Below are positions 35,335 through 46,587 of a DNA stretch of 64,000 nt, in pieces. This DNA is from Acheta domesticus (Eukaryota > Arthropoda > Insecta > Orthoptera > Gryllidae). The first letter of the stretch is position 1. Every line of letters begins with the position of its first letter. Both the position numbers and the translations under genes were made by a program. The notes under the pieces are model-generated. The model saw nothing but the letters and a program-made list of their open reading frames with translations. It was not told the origin of the DNA and made no database searches. The stretch spans positions 33,112,213 to 33,176,212 of the forward strand of contig JAHLJT010004567.1 of NCBI GenBank assembly GCA_031308135.1, written 5' to 3'.

Positions 35335-36135
35335 CTACGGAGTAGACAGAAAGTTATGTAATGCTGCGCAAAAAAACGGCGAATTTTCGGCAGAAAAACT
35401 CTTAAAACATTGCTCTGGTAACGAAAAAGTGGATAAATCCAGTTGCTAAATTTAGAAGAAAAAGAAATCCTGTAGCACGTGGTGTGGCCAAAATGTATGA
35501 TGTGTGGCTTCTTGATAGCGAAAAATCCATTGACAATAAATCGTATGTCCGTCGTTCTGTCGGTCTGTCTGTCTGTCTGTATGTCTGTCGATCTGTATGT
35601 CTTTCAGTCGGTCTGTCTGTCTGTATGTCTGTCGATCTGTATGTCTTTCAGTCAGTCTGTCTGTCCGTTCGTCTGTGAGCAACGCTAGCGCCTAATACAT
35701 TGAAACGATTTTCTTCAAAATTTGTATTCCCCAATCGATCTGGCTGATGTGGCGGCCCTTTGAATTTGAAACCGATATTTTAATTTTGGGGGGTACTTTA
35801 CGTAAAGCTCCTGGGATATATTCAAATTAAAAAAAATGGCACCACTGTTTTTTTATTAAATTTTGTTGTTGGATAGTGTGAAAAATTTTTAAGAGAATGG
35901 TGTAGGTCTCATGTTCGTTGAAAACCCTGTTTTTGCTTTTGCAAATGTTCAGAATTTCTTCGGAGTCTTCCTAAAACTAAAATATTATAGGTAGAGATTT
36001 TCTCTTGAAATCTGTTCCTTAAAGATGGATTTTGAAATAAGGTCATGTACAATTTTTCAAAAATTTGAGTAATTTTCTCGTAATTTTGCATGAAAATAGG
36101 GGGAGAAAGTACATGTTGTTTTGGCATAACTAGTT
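35335..36135. repeat. Dispersed repeat, copy B of a pair
   Basis: Aligns with 22845-23526 from tactttctcc (35335) to actagtt (36135). ggagaaagta at 36102-36111 is the perfect complement of the left tactttctcc. Copy B is longer because it carries a (GTCT)n/(GTAT)n microsatellite at about 35558-35672, where copy A has only ccgtctggccgtctgt. A 72-codon minus frame (KQHVLSPP near its start) sits where copy A has a frame with KQHVLSRP. Both copies also share NILV.GR further on. Confidence 0.75.
35558..35672. repeat. (GTCT)n microsatellite inside repeat copy B
   Basis: gtctgtctgtctgt with gtat and gatc interruptions. A larger unit (gtctgtcgatctgtatgtct) occurs twice, showing expansion of an already mixed tract. 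Confidence 0.9.
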
Positions 36136-37840
36136 ATACACCTAATATGCGAAGAGCTGTTGAATTACGCTTTGTTACTGCGATGTCGGTGATGACTATT
36201 TTTGTTAAAACATTTAATTTATTTCAGGGTTTTAAGAGGGCACTTTATGTGTTGTTCTTGAGCTGTGTGTGCACTACTTTATGTAAAACCATTTTGGGTG
36301 GTTTTGTTCAGCTGCATATTTGCTGCTATAGGCCGCTAGTTTTTTAAGATTTTTCTTTGCCTTTCTAAAATAGAATTCAAATCCTTTGCTGCGTGCCTAC
36401 AGCACTTTTTAATTTCTAGGATCTTTATTATTTGTCAAAGTGATTGCAAAACCTAAACAAAATATTAAAAACGCTGGTATATTGAAATTTTGTTCTTTAT
36501 CCTGGTCGTTGGAATTGAAATAAAAGCGTCCGGCATTTAAAAAGAAAAAATGTTTTCATTTAGTCCAAGGAATAAATTACAGAAACGATAAATTTATTTC
36601 TGAGTCGACTTAAACGCATTCATTCTACACGTGTAAGAAAGATGCATGGGGGTTTTCTATCGTAAGAGCGATAATCCGGAAGGCAGTCATTTATATTTCA
36701 CACTCGCTCTGCATCTTTATTCATTAAAGTGCTTCCATAAAGTAATATAGGCGTTGCTTCCTCACTTAATATGACAACGAAGTAATAATGCTTTTTATAA
36801 AATCTCTCTAAAGATTTTTTACTTACGATTAGGACACTTAAGAAGAGGAAAAACAATTTGTGTCAGGAAGCGAACTTATTTATGTGAAACAAAATTAATA
36901 CAGCAATAGCGGAAGGTTAAGGAGAATTTTGATAAACTTAAGATATTGTCACTCTTTGTTTTGAGGCACATTTTAATTGTAAGCAGTGTTTATAATCATA
37001 GGATTGACTACTTGTTAGTAGTTTTGTAACTTTTGAGATGATAAAGTATCGTCCTTATTGTGTTTTTTTTAAATTGGAAGTTTTATCTATTTGTAATGTT
37101 TAATGCATTTAACCTAGTCAGCGATGAATTTGATACACAACGACGGTTTTGCATTTATTTTTATTTTAAAGAGTCGTTTTGTTGTGATGTGAAAGGATAG
37201 TATGTATGAGGTTCGAAATCATATATCTAAAGCAACATTTTTATTTCGTTTCCTCCAGGAACCTAGCCACATACAATTCGTCTTTTTCTAACAGCTTTCT
37301 TTAACATAAATAAGTTCCAACAATTGCCTGCACACATTCTGTCAATCCTTTTCAAGAACTTTCAAAAGCATTGTTTTTGAAATTTATAGTTATTCTTTTG
37401 TTGGGTACTTAAAGTAACTGTAACTGCAAAATACTGAGACGTTTAGTGTCAAATTTCATAGATTGAGTCGTTATGTTTGCTTTTTACAATCTCTGCTGGT
37501 ATTATTTGCTCAGTCGTAACAATAGTAACTTCCTTTACGGAGATTGTAAGGTCCGTAAATGAACTCGTTTCAGATTTGCCCGTTTTCTTTCAGTTCTGCA
37601 AATGAAAGGAATGCTGATGGTGGCGCCTAGAGGAAATTCAAGTAAATCTACCGTAATGTATCTTTCAGTATACTTTCCGCACTGATATAATTATAATCAT
37701 AAAAACGAACTGAATTTGAATATATGCTTTTGCAATTGTTGGAATTGCTCTTATTAGGGTGGTTTACATATTTTATAAAGTAACTGCTCATTATGAAGTA
37801 GCATTTCATAAATACTTAACGACGTGTCTCGTGAAACCTT
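36136..37840. other. AT-rich spacer
   Basis: AT-rich; one 85-codon plus frame starts in the repeat at 36090. No recognisable feature. Confidence 0.45.
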
Positions 37841-38115
37841 ATCGGAGGCTGTCGGCGGGGATATTTTCCAAAACTATGAGCTCCACTTGGGATCAAAGAG
37901 ACTACAAAAACGTGAGACGAGCCTTATGCTACCGGGCGACAGACTTCTCCCTCGTCACTGCCCTAATGGTTGGGGACGGCGACGGCCGCGTTGGGAGGGA
38001 AACTCCCAGGTGCACGGGGGCGGCGGGGGCGGGGGCGGTGGGGGTGGCGGGGGCGGAGGGCGCCGGATCAAGGACGGAAGAAAGCGGCTCCCATCGCCGC
38101 CGCTGGGACTAATTA
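37841..38115. other. GC-rich patch with G-rich run
   Basis: Composition becomes GC-rich with gcgggggcgggggcggtggg near 38023-38043. Two overlapping plus frames of 111 and 117 codons read through it; both are Gly/Ala-rich here and unrecognised. Confidence 0.45.
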
Positions 38116-40197
38116 TTCACTTTCTTGAAGATAATGAGGAAGGATCGAAAAGACACTAGGGAAAGAACGAGACACCGCTCGCATATCACCGCTCTAATGC
38201 GCGTCTTTGAATACATGACCAAGAGAAACAGCACTTTCGTGAAGAAAAAAAAATAATGTCCGACGAAACAATGTAATTTAACCGAACGGAGTGTACCGTA
38301 ACTTTCATTTTTTTTTACATATTCATCTTTAATACCACGTTCTTGTTTTGTTTCTTTTTTTCAGTCTGCAGTTTCATTGCAGATATTTTTCTTTTTGAGC
38401 GAATTGCAGTCATTTTGACGATAAGGATGCGATGATGACACATTTTGAGTGTTTCTCGCAAATTACTTTAGATTCGGATGACAAAGCGTTCGCGTTGTTG
38501 GTAGGTTGTACAGTGTGATTAGCAAGTGGGTATTAACAGGCGGGGACTGAGGTGGAACGCTAGTGGCCTGTTTTTGTGACGTGTCCTGAACAGATGGCGT
38601 TTGTGTTGTGCAGGCGGGACTGTGCCAGTACCGTTTTGGGATCCTGTGAGAACGCCGTTGTCGACAGGATTGCTAAGCTGACCAGCCACGCACAGGGCCG
38701 CAATGAACTCCATGCCCCCCCCTCTCTCTCTCTCTCTGTTATTTAATTTCCTCTATTCTACAATGAATCGTTATGCATGGCTCTACAGTTGCGTCAATAA
38801 TGCGGTTTACGAAGGTATCTTCTATCACTTTCCGAGCTAGTGTATCGTACAATTTTTATAAGCATTGCGATATTACAATAAAACCTTACAGTTCATTAAC
38901 TCTGTTCAGAAAATAACTTCCTTTCAGTTACTAATTGATAGAATTTCATGTATTGGTCTTATGAATTGATTACAATATTATGTTTAGAATAATAACTTTA
39001 AGATATTACGATTAGAATAATGAGAATCGAAATGAAAGTTGTCATTCATTGATCATCTAAGAGTAGTTTAACGAGTCAGTAAGGGTGAGGGAGTAGCTTA
39101 ACGAGTCGAAAATAAAAGAGCGAAAGCGATGCCATAAACAAACTGACGTTGATTGCTCGGTACCCTTATTGAATGTATCCTTGCTGTACATTACTACCTG
39201 ATATTCAATTTTAACCTCGATGTATGTATTGCGACGTAGCCTCTTGGTTGCTTATCTTAATGAACGTCACGTCTCAAGTCAAAGAACTTTCATAAAACAA
39301 CAATACAGTGAATACATTGTATAGTCTTTGTGGTGTTGATATGGTTGCATCGTAGTCAGTAAATGTCTGTTGATAAGATGACTTTTATTAACGGCAGTAT
39401 TGGCCAGTCAACGATTAATAACCCTTGACTTTTAACTATTCCAATTGCCTGGCAGTGTTTTCTTGCATTCAAACTCAATTTTAACTCTGGTTAAAAACAC
39501 AACTCTGGCTGAAATATACATTTCTTTAATGTATATGTTACATAAAATACCACTGTTCCTTATGATAATACTAAAAGTTAAAAATTATTTTACCTGCGAT
39601 CATCTCTGTTATCGGGGTTTTCTTTGTTAACATACGTTTATTTTGCCTGCGTAATTAAAGGTTGACACAAAGAAAGAAATTTCGGACATAGAAATTATTA
39701 GAGTTGCCTTTTTATGTTGTTTTATTACTCTTTGACAATCTACTACTGCAGTTGTAGAAGAAATGTGCATGAATAATCATGATTAACAAATTGACTAATT
39801 TCTGATTTTTCCAATCTACTTAGGTCCAAATACGAACGTCATTTACAAGTATGTTAGTAAGAAGCTATGAATTAACCTTGTAGATGAATGTAAAAGGGAC
39901 TGGGCGTTCACTTATCTTATTCTGTTTACTTCCTACTAGTGGTTCATAATGAGACACACAGGACCTTCGCGCGATTTCCGTGCTAAGAGAGTGCACGAGC
40001 CTTATCTCGCCTGCAAGTTGCAGGCACGCTATGTCTTCCGCATGTTGACAGTACGTGCGTCAGCTTTTGCAGCAGCAGCAACCGGGCGACCTAGATATTG
40101 ACGCCGTTCTCCAAATAAGTCCTCCGCAAGAACGCGGGTTTAACAATGGCGCCGCACCACGCTGCTCTGAAGGGGTTCCGCTGACGGGCATTCTATT
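38116..40197. other. Spacer with a CT microsatellite
   Basis: Mostly AT-rich. A C run followed by (CT)n lies at 38714-38738. The segment 38500-38715 is less AT-rich but has no recognised feature. The last 150 bp before the minisatellite rise in GC. Confidence 0.45.
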
Positions 40198-40915
40198 CAC
40201 ACAGATGCACACTCCGGTGCATCCCGCCTTGCCTCTACTCACACAGATGCACACTCCGGTGCATTTCGCCCTGCCTCTACTCACACACATGCACACTCCG
40301 GTGCATCCCGCCCTGCCCCTACTCACACAGATGCACACTCCGGTGCATCCCTCCCTGCCTCTACTCACACAGATGCACACTCCGGTGCATCCCGCCCTGC
40401 CCCTACTCACACAGATGCACACTCCGGTGCATTTCGCCCTGCCTCTACTCACACAGATGCACACTCCGGTGCATCCCGCCCTGCCCCTACTCACACAGAT
40501 GCACACTCCGGTGCATTTCGCCCTGCCTCTACTCACACAGATGCACACTCCGGTGCATCCCGCCCTGCCCCTACTCACACAGATGCACACTCCGGTGCAT
40601 TTCGCCCTGCCTCCACTCACACAGATGCACACTCCGGTGCATTCCGCCCTGCCCCTACTCACACAGATGCACACTCCGGTGCATCCCGCCCTGCCCCTAC
40701 TCACGCAGATGCACACTCCGGTGCATCCCGCCCTGCCCCCTACTCACACAGATGCACACTCTGGTGCATTCCGCCCTGCCCCTAGTCACACAGATGCACA
40801 CTCCGGTGCATCCCGCCTTGCCCCTACTCACACAGATGCACACTCTGGTGCATTCCACCCTGCCTCTACTCACACATATGCACACTCCGGTGCATTCCGC
40901 CTTGCCCCTACTCAC
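40198..40915. repeat. 42-bp minisatellite, 17 units
   Basis: Seventeen tandem units of 42 bp. Each begins cacacagatgcacactccgg and continues into gtgcat(cc/tt)cgccctgcc(c/t)ctact. A hairpin motif, gatgcac and gtgcatc around actccg, is present in nearly every unit. Units 5-10 alternate between catcccg and catttcg types, a dimeric 84-bp order. One extra C near 40738 shifts the frame. Since 42 is a multiple of three, a 288-codon plus frame (14-residue repeats) and a 218-codon minus frame (CICVSRGRA repeats) are both open. Neither has a supported promoter, signal or homologue, so no protein is called. Confidence 0.95.
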
Positions 40916-40966
40916 ATATAAGCACCTCACCTCGGCCTAAACCCCGCCTTCATATCCCGCCCTTTA

Positions 40967-41134
40967 CTGCGATTTTCGCAACTATGCCCTGACAGAAATC
41001 AGTTCTTGACGGTTTCATCCAATCAGCAGCTTGAACGTCACCATAGTGACGTCACTGTAACGACATATAAGCTCCCGATTGGATGGCAACAAAACAGCTG
41101 TTTCCTGTCTGGGGCAGAGTTGCGAAAATTGCAG
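40967..41134. mobile_element. MITE, about 168 bp, with CRE-like core
   Basis: Terminal inverted repeats of about 30 bp: the left end is ctgcgattttcgcaact and the right end, read on the minus strand, ctgcaattttcgcaact. Both are followed by tgccc(t/c)gacag or tgccccagacag. The palindromic ttta/taaa just outside may belong to the ends or to the target site. The core shares aacgtcaccatagtgacgtc, including TGACGTCA at 41047-41054, and cgattggatg with the element at 17652-17806. The ends resemble those of the fold-back element at 61124-61346. Confidence 0.8.
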
Positions 41135-41149
41135 TAAAATTTACCAAAC

Positions 41150-42060
41150 GAGACCCCACCTGTTCCTTTCCGCCACACCACTCCGTTCGCCCCTTCCTCG
41201 CCACACTCCTCATCCCCTACACTCCCTCGGCATGAACTTCCCTGCGTACCTTATTCCGTCACACCACGGAATGACTCACCGAGTAAGACCTTGCCCCATC
41301 CAGTCTCACATCTGCTGTGTTTCGACTTTCCCTGCGCTGTATGAACGTGGCGTTCCTCCACGCTGGTCCGTTCATCGCCTGGTCCCGCTTCGTGCCTCCG
41401 TTTCCTCTGCGCCCCATCCCATTCCGTCCCACCCCACTTGTCCTCGGTGCTATAGCTGCAGGACGGGCATTGTTTTACCGATGCCCGCCTAGTCACTTCT
41501 GACCCTGACCAGCAGCTTTGTGTCCTGAGTCGGCGGTGTCCCGCCTCCTCTCATTTCTCCTGGAGGACCCGCTTCCCCTTCTCTCTGTTCGTGACCGCCC
41601 ACCCTCATTCTCATCTCTTCATCACTCTCATCTGTTCCTTCTTTCCTTCCGACCCTCCTTGCTCCACTCTGCACCTCCACTATCCGTCCCGTCCTGGTTC
41701 TTCTGTCGCGCTCCCTTCCTTCCGTCCCGCCCTCTCCCTTCCATCCCGCTCCTTCCCTTCCGTTCGGTTCACTTCCCTCCGTCCTGGTCTCTGACTTCGC
41801 CGCCCCGCCCCATCCCTCGCCGTTCCTATCTACCCCGCCCCGCGCCTTCTCACCCCGTTCCGGCCAAGCCTCGGCCTCATCCCCACCCGGCTCTCCCCAT
41901 TCCGCCCGGTTCCTCCTCAACCAGCCCCGCCCCAGCCCCACCCGGCCCCTCCCCGCCCCACCCAGCCCCACCCGCCCCACCCCGCTTCACCCGGCCCCTC
42001 CCAGCTCCACCCCGCTCCACCCGGCCCCTCCCCGCCCGGCCCAATCATGCCTCTCCCCTC
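41150..42060. repeat. C-rich degenerate repeat block
   Basis: About 900 bp rich in C on the plus strand, with reiterated cccgcccc, ttccgtcc and ccacccggcccctcc words, densest at 41880-42050. It mirrors the G-rich blocks at 9.3-10.1 and 16.9-17.4 kb on the other strand. The long Pro/Ser plus frame (259 codons) and Gly/Glu minus frames are shadows. Confidence 0.75.
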
Positions 42061-42375
42061 GCCATACCCCGCCACGTCCCGCCCCGCTCTGCCGCTGCAC
42101 ACGCCGCGCCCTTTGATCTCTGTCGCTCGCGCGCCAGTTGCGCGGCGGGGGCGGGCGGGCGTCAACAAGCCTCCGGACTCCGCCCCCGCCGCGCAGCTGC
42201 GCACAATGGGCGCGAACCCCGCGCGCGGCGCGGCGCGGCGCGGCGATTGTGCGAGGGCGGTAAGCACTGCGAGGGCGATGAGAGGCAAGGGCTCTGAGGG
42301 CAGCGAGGGCGCCGAGGACGTCGAGGAGGGAGGATATCACGCAGGGCGACACGGGGAAGGACGTTGAAGGACGCG
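42061..42375. other. CpG-rich island
   Basis: Dense CpG (cgcgcgcggcgcggcgcggcg) passing into a gcgaggg-rich end. Frames on both strands; no gene assignable. Confidence 0.5.
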
Positions 42376-42864
42376 AGGGCTTTGGCAAGATGTACTGGAG
42401 GGTGGAGGGATTAAGGGTAGGCATGAATTCAAGAGCATGGAGATTGTTGGCAGGATTGCTTCCTGAATATGCCAGTTGTTGAGGCACCCTAGCGCAAATG
42501 GATAATATCTGTTTAGAACATACGCATTTTATTTGTTGCGTTTTCTCTCCATGAGCAGAACTTGAGGACAAATATCGCTCTATATTCATACTCAATTATG
42601 TTATGGGCTTTTACAACCATTTGTAGTCACAAAAAATTTAGGAAATCGAGATGGGCAGTGGAAGTGATTAAATGTACAGTACATAAGTGATTTATGCTCT
42701 CAAGCCCCATTAATATTTTCTAGAAGCTAAAAGAAATATACACAAGTTGTTAAGTAACCCCTTGTGGCTGTTTAAAACGGACCAATAACTCAAGTTGAGA
42801 CTACAGAAACTTTCAGTTCGATGTTCTTCCTATCACACAAGTACAGTGCACCTGAGAAGATTCC
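42376..42864. other. Spacer
   Basis: Returns to AT-rich sequence; no recognised feature. Confidence 0.4.
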
Positions 42865-43387
42865 TAATACTCAAACCGGTTGAAATATCCCAGGGCCAAA
42901 TCTGTAATGTCTCTGACCGAAGGGTCTTGGGATTTTGAGTCTGGTTGTGGCGCGTTATCGACTTTCGTGACTCTAGCTAGTGTCGAAAATGCGCTACAGT
43001 CGGGTCTCGGCGTTACGTCGAATTCAGACATTGTCTGGAAATTTTTGGCTTCTGACGGCTCTGACCGGTAGTTTTCCTTGGTTTCTTGATCATTACATGA
43101 CGAAATTGAGAGCACTTCCTTAACAATCGATCCGTGGACAGCACAGCTTCCTCATCCTTGCCCCTCGTTTTCCTTCACACACACACACACACACCCTTAC
43201 ATGCACTACACTTCTACACCAAACAGAAGCTTAGAGCTTGTCCTGGCTGGTGTGATACCTGTTGGTGGAGATACCTGGGGAAGAAATACCCGCAATCCAA
43301 CGGGTATGTCGGCGCCGGATCTCACGTCCCAGCGGGGAGGAACCCCTTCATCCGCCCGGAATATAACATACATTAGTACTAACACTA
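42865..43387 (+). mobile_element. tRNA-derived SINE, family 1, 5' part (split by a MITE)
   Basis: The head is decayed (ctctgaccgaagggtcttgg, then attttgagtc at the B-box position). The body keeps ccggtagttttccttggttt. The 3' module is good: gcttagagcttgtcctggct, ggagatacctggg, ggaatataacata. The element stops at a MITE at 43388 and its tail resumes at 43600 (aggagttgacgcgcccg...cgaaat). The order of events is therefore SINE first, MITE later. Confidence 0.75.
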
Positions 43388-43599
43388 CGGTCCGATTAAA
43401 ATAAGTTGGTGATTGACTGTTGCGAACGGAAGGGAACGACGTTGACTATTTGTGTACCACTGAGCATGTGTTCCCGGGACAATAAAATAAACACTTGAAA
43501 TAAATACTTATCAAAGTAACTACATCATACACTCATATTACATGAAGCTACAGCTTCAGAATCACAAGTGTCAATCACCAACTTATTTTAATCGGACCA
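43388..43599. mobile_element. Tc1/mariner-type MITE, 212 bp, inserted in a SINE
   Basis: Perfect 29-bp terminal inverted repeats: the left (43389-43417) starts ggtccgattaaaataag and the right (43570-43598) ends cttattttaatcggacc. Flanking TA dinucleotides at 43386-43387 and 43600-43601 fit a TA target duplication, as in Tc1/mariner. The perfect arms indicate a fairly recent insertion. No transposase frame. Confidence 0.85.
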
Positions 43600-43650
43600 T
43601 AATTGATCACAGGAGTTGACGCGCCCGAAAACACGAAATAGTCAATGAAG
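43600..43650 (+). mobile_element. SINE family 1, 3' tail beyond the nested MITE
   Basis: aggagttgacgcgcccgaaa followed by acacgaaatag matches the tails of copies ending near 6115 (cagttgaagcg) and 32969 (gttgacgcgcccggaat). It is the continuation of the SINE interrupted at 43388. Confidence 0.7.
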
Positions 43651-45925
43651 TTCCTTCCTCAGCTTTCTACAATCCACTGAGGGTCGGGGCGTTCTCTTCA
43701 CTTTGCCCCGAGTGTGAGGAGGAAATCTGTGGGGATGCACTTGAAAAAACATGGTTCCCCCTTTTGTTTGTCAACACCAGGCAGCCGATCAAAATTAAAA
43801 ACCCCTCCTCTCCTCTCCTCGCCCGACCGTTGAATTTAGCGGCGTGGGTATGATTTAATGGCGTCGATTGTTTGGGCAAAAAGGACATTTCGGAAAAATT
43901 CAGTCAAAAAATTATTACAAGGTTTCAACCTGGGGAAAAGTATGAATAGACACTCCTTTTTTCTATATCGATAGAAGTACAATACGCGAAAGGAACTGTT
44001 TTGGTGAGAGCAATTTAATTAAATTACTCTTTGCTTAAAGAAATTACGTTAAACGAGGTGAGGATGACCAAGCATTTTCATTTTACTCTGCATTGTTACA
44101 TTCCCGTTCGTCTGATGTCAATGACCCTCAACTCTTATTTGCTATTACAGGGTCCGTTTTCTGCAGAAAAATCAGTGACTTATCACGTGGCATTTACATT
44201 TTATTGTATTATACTCCTACTTACAGTTATTTTCAGTAGTTTTATGTTTGGTGTTAAAATATTTAAATTTCTTCTTGGCCTTAACGTGAAAACATTTTTT
44301 TCGAGATTCTGTACCTAAATATTTTTAGTAATAAAATTCTGAGGCAAAATAGATCATTCACCGGATTGGCGCCGTTATTGTTACATTGATTGCTGCTCTT
44401 TCACTTGATTAGTGGAGTTGCAATTTACGGGAAGCAGAGAATTATTGCGCAGCGTTGCTGAAGTTTGTTTTTTGTCGGTAACTAACGGGCTGCACTTTAT
44501 CACACTTTAGAGCTGATTGTGGCAAAAACATCAAAATAAATTCCTTTCTATCCGTCTACACTCTACATCGATGCCTACTGGATTTTCAGTAGTAGATTGC
44601 TATTGTTTGCGCGCTATCCTTTTTGATTTCCTTTATTAATTTCTATTGGGAATTTTCTTGTGAAGAGGTCAATTTTACATACATTTTTTAAATCAACAAC
44701 GATTTGGTTTATATTTACCCTTCATCACAGCAATTTTTGTGACATTATTTTAACAATTACAATTCTGCTCTCACACCTATAATGTAACACTGACACGGTT
44801 GAATCTGGACCAAAATACTGGAATCTTCCCATGTACAAGGGAACCGGCTATGTTTCTCAGTAATTTGAGATACAGTAGTGCATATTATAGTTAATGGACT
44901 GCAAAATGAAAATATATGGAATCTGAAATCTAGAGATTGTAGTTCGGTATCTATCTTGTAGTACTAGGTGCACCCTAGCCGTTCTCGCTAGTCCTTAATC
45001 TTGCATTACACAATGTAGGTCCGGGGCTTTGCAAAAATAATAATTCTTATTTTGCGTTTATTAACAATCGGGGAAATTTAAACCTGTCACATTAAATCGC
45101 ACAGAATATCAAGTAATCAATTTAATTTTGTATAGAATTCGAGATTCTTCATGCTTTTGGCCACTTGTACTACAGAAAGGAAGTACTCGCAAAAACTAAA
45201 CCCCAAAGAAAGTATAAGATGGTACAGAATTGTCTAATTCTGTGGATAACGGTGTAAAGAACAAAATTCGTTGACGCAAAAGGTGGGGATGGATTTGACC
45301 CTTGCAGAAGGTAAGAAACGTTTCACCTTGTACTCGTAGCGTGATGGGAAAAGGCAGAGAGCCGTAAATCTAGTGTAATAATCTAAACCATTTTATTCAA
45401 AAATTCTCTGGGAAAGACAATTATTCAATTTCTGTAACATGTGTTAATATACAAAGAAAAGAAGACCAGTAGTGCCACATGTTTCGACTAAGTCGATTTT
45501 TATAGAAATTTAGTTAGCTCTCGACTCGGTTTACCCTATAGATTGGGCCTATAGATTGGTATTTAAGTAATAAAATATCAATGCAATCAATTACCCATGG
45601 AACTGCGCTCTCTTTACAAAGAAGCAGGTAAATGCTCTATGAAGAGATAAAGAATATCTCTTGAGGAATGCAGAAAAAAATATGGAGTAAATGAAATTCC
45701 AGCACATACCATACCATTCTACAGCAATATTAGAAATTCACTTTAAAAAAATGGTTCAACATCATTAGCATTCATGTCGGTCAATTATGATTACGATCCA
45801 CGGAGCACGAGTGATCAATTATTTCTTTCTAAATGTCGGCTACACCTGGTACTCATTCCCTGGCACAAAACCATCGTGAGAACCGTTTTAACGTGCGGGA
45901 CAATTCCCCGTGCTCTGTGCGCGAG
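43651..45925. other. AT-rich spacer
   Basis: AT-rich with a 95-codon plus frame at 44031 of hydrophobic composition and no recognised family. A minus-strand tagtcgaaacatgtggcac at about 45471-45490 resembles a motif in other repeats here. No gene recognised. Confidence 0.4.
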
Positions 45926-45929
45926 CGAC

Positions 45930-46330
45930 TAAGGGGCAGCCATAGGCCTACGACAAAAAAGCGCCCAGCCCCGGCGCTCGCCGTCAAAGGGACCGATTGT
46001 TAGTCGCCTCTTCCTCCGCCGCCGCGCCACCCGGTCTTTAGCCTCAATAAAAGCCGCCGGCATAAAATGGTAATGATCCCTCCGCCATTGTTCGCACCGC
46101 ACCCCGCTGCCGCCGCGCCGCGCCGCGTCGCGGGCCGTGTCATTAGAAAGCGCGGGCGGGCGGAGGGGTGGGGGAGGCGTCGCGGCGCCGCTGCCGCGGG
46201 CGTCTGTGGTCCACGGCATCGCGCTCCAGATGACCACCGCTCCCCCGCAGGGCTGTCGTACCGCTACGCAGCCGCGCGGCCTTGCTTACGGAGTGCAATG
46301 ACACCACCTCAAGTGCGATCCACAGCCTAT
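45930..46330. other. CpG-rich island containing ttagaaagcg
   Basis: CpG-dense block (ccgccgcgccgcgccgcgtc). It includes cattagaaagcgcgggcggg at 46141-46160; the 10-mer ttagaaagcg recurs in the islands at 54.0 and 55.2 kb. Frames on both strands are unrecognised. Confidence 0.55.
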
Positions 46331-46587
46331 ACTTGGATTTAAACCAGTGGTGTCAAGGTCTGCTGCTGGTGGCAGTAGCACGCCTCGCGGCACCGTGCCA
46401 TTCTACGAGCTTCTCTCCGCCACTGGCGTCGGGAGAGGAAGCTATTAGTGACTGCACCGTTTTACAATAGTGATGACGTTGACTCTGGTGGCGAGGTGAC
46501 GAACTGCTTGGAGAGGCGATTTCGTCGTGGCACTCGTGCCACGGACTCCCGCTCGTGGCATCGACCTTGACAATACTGATTTAAACA

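Noticed and set aside
40198..40915. CRISPR array
   Set aside because: Repeats are directly contiguous with no unique spacers, and the DNA is eukaryotic in character.
40055..40921. 288-codon plus frame and 218-codon minus frame as repeat-protein genes
   Set aside because: Both come from the 42-bp tandem array, whose length is a multiple of three; there is no signal, promoter or homologue, and one unit has a frame-shifting extra C.
41518..42297. 259-codon Pro/Ser frame
   Set aside because: Lies in the C-rich degenerate block; strongly biased composition and open on both strands.
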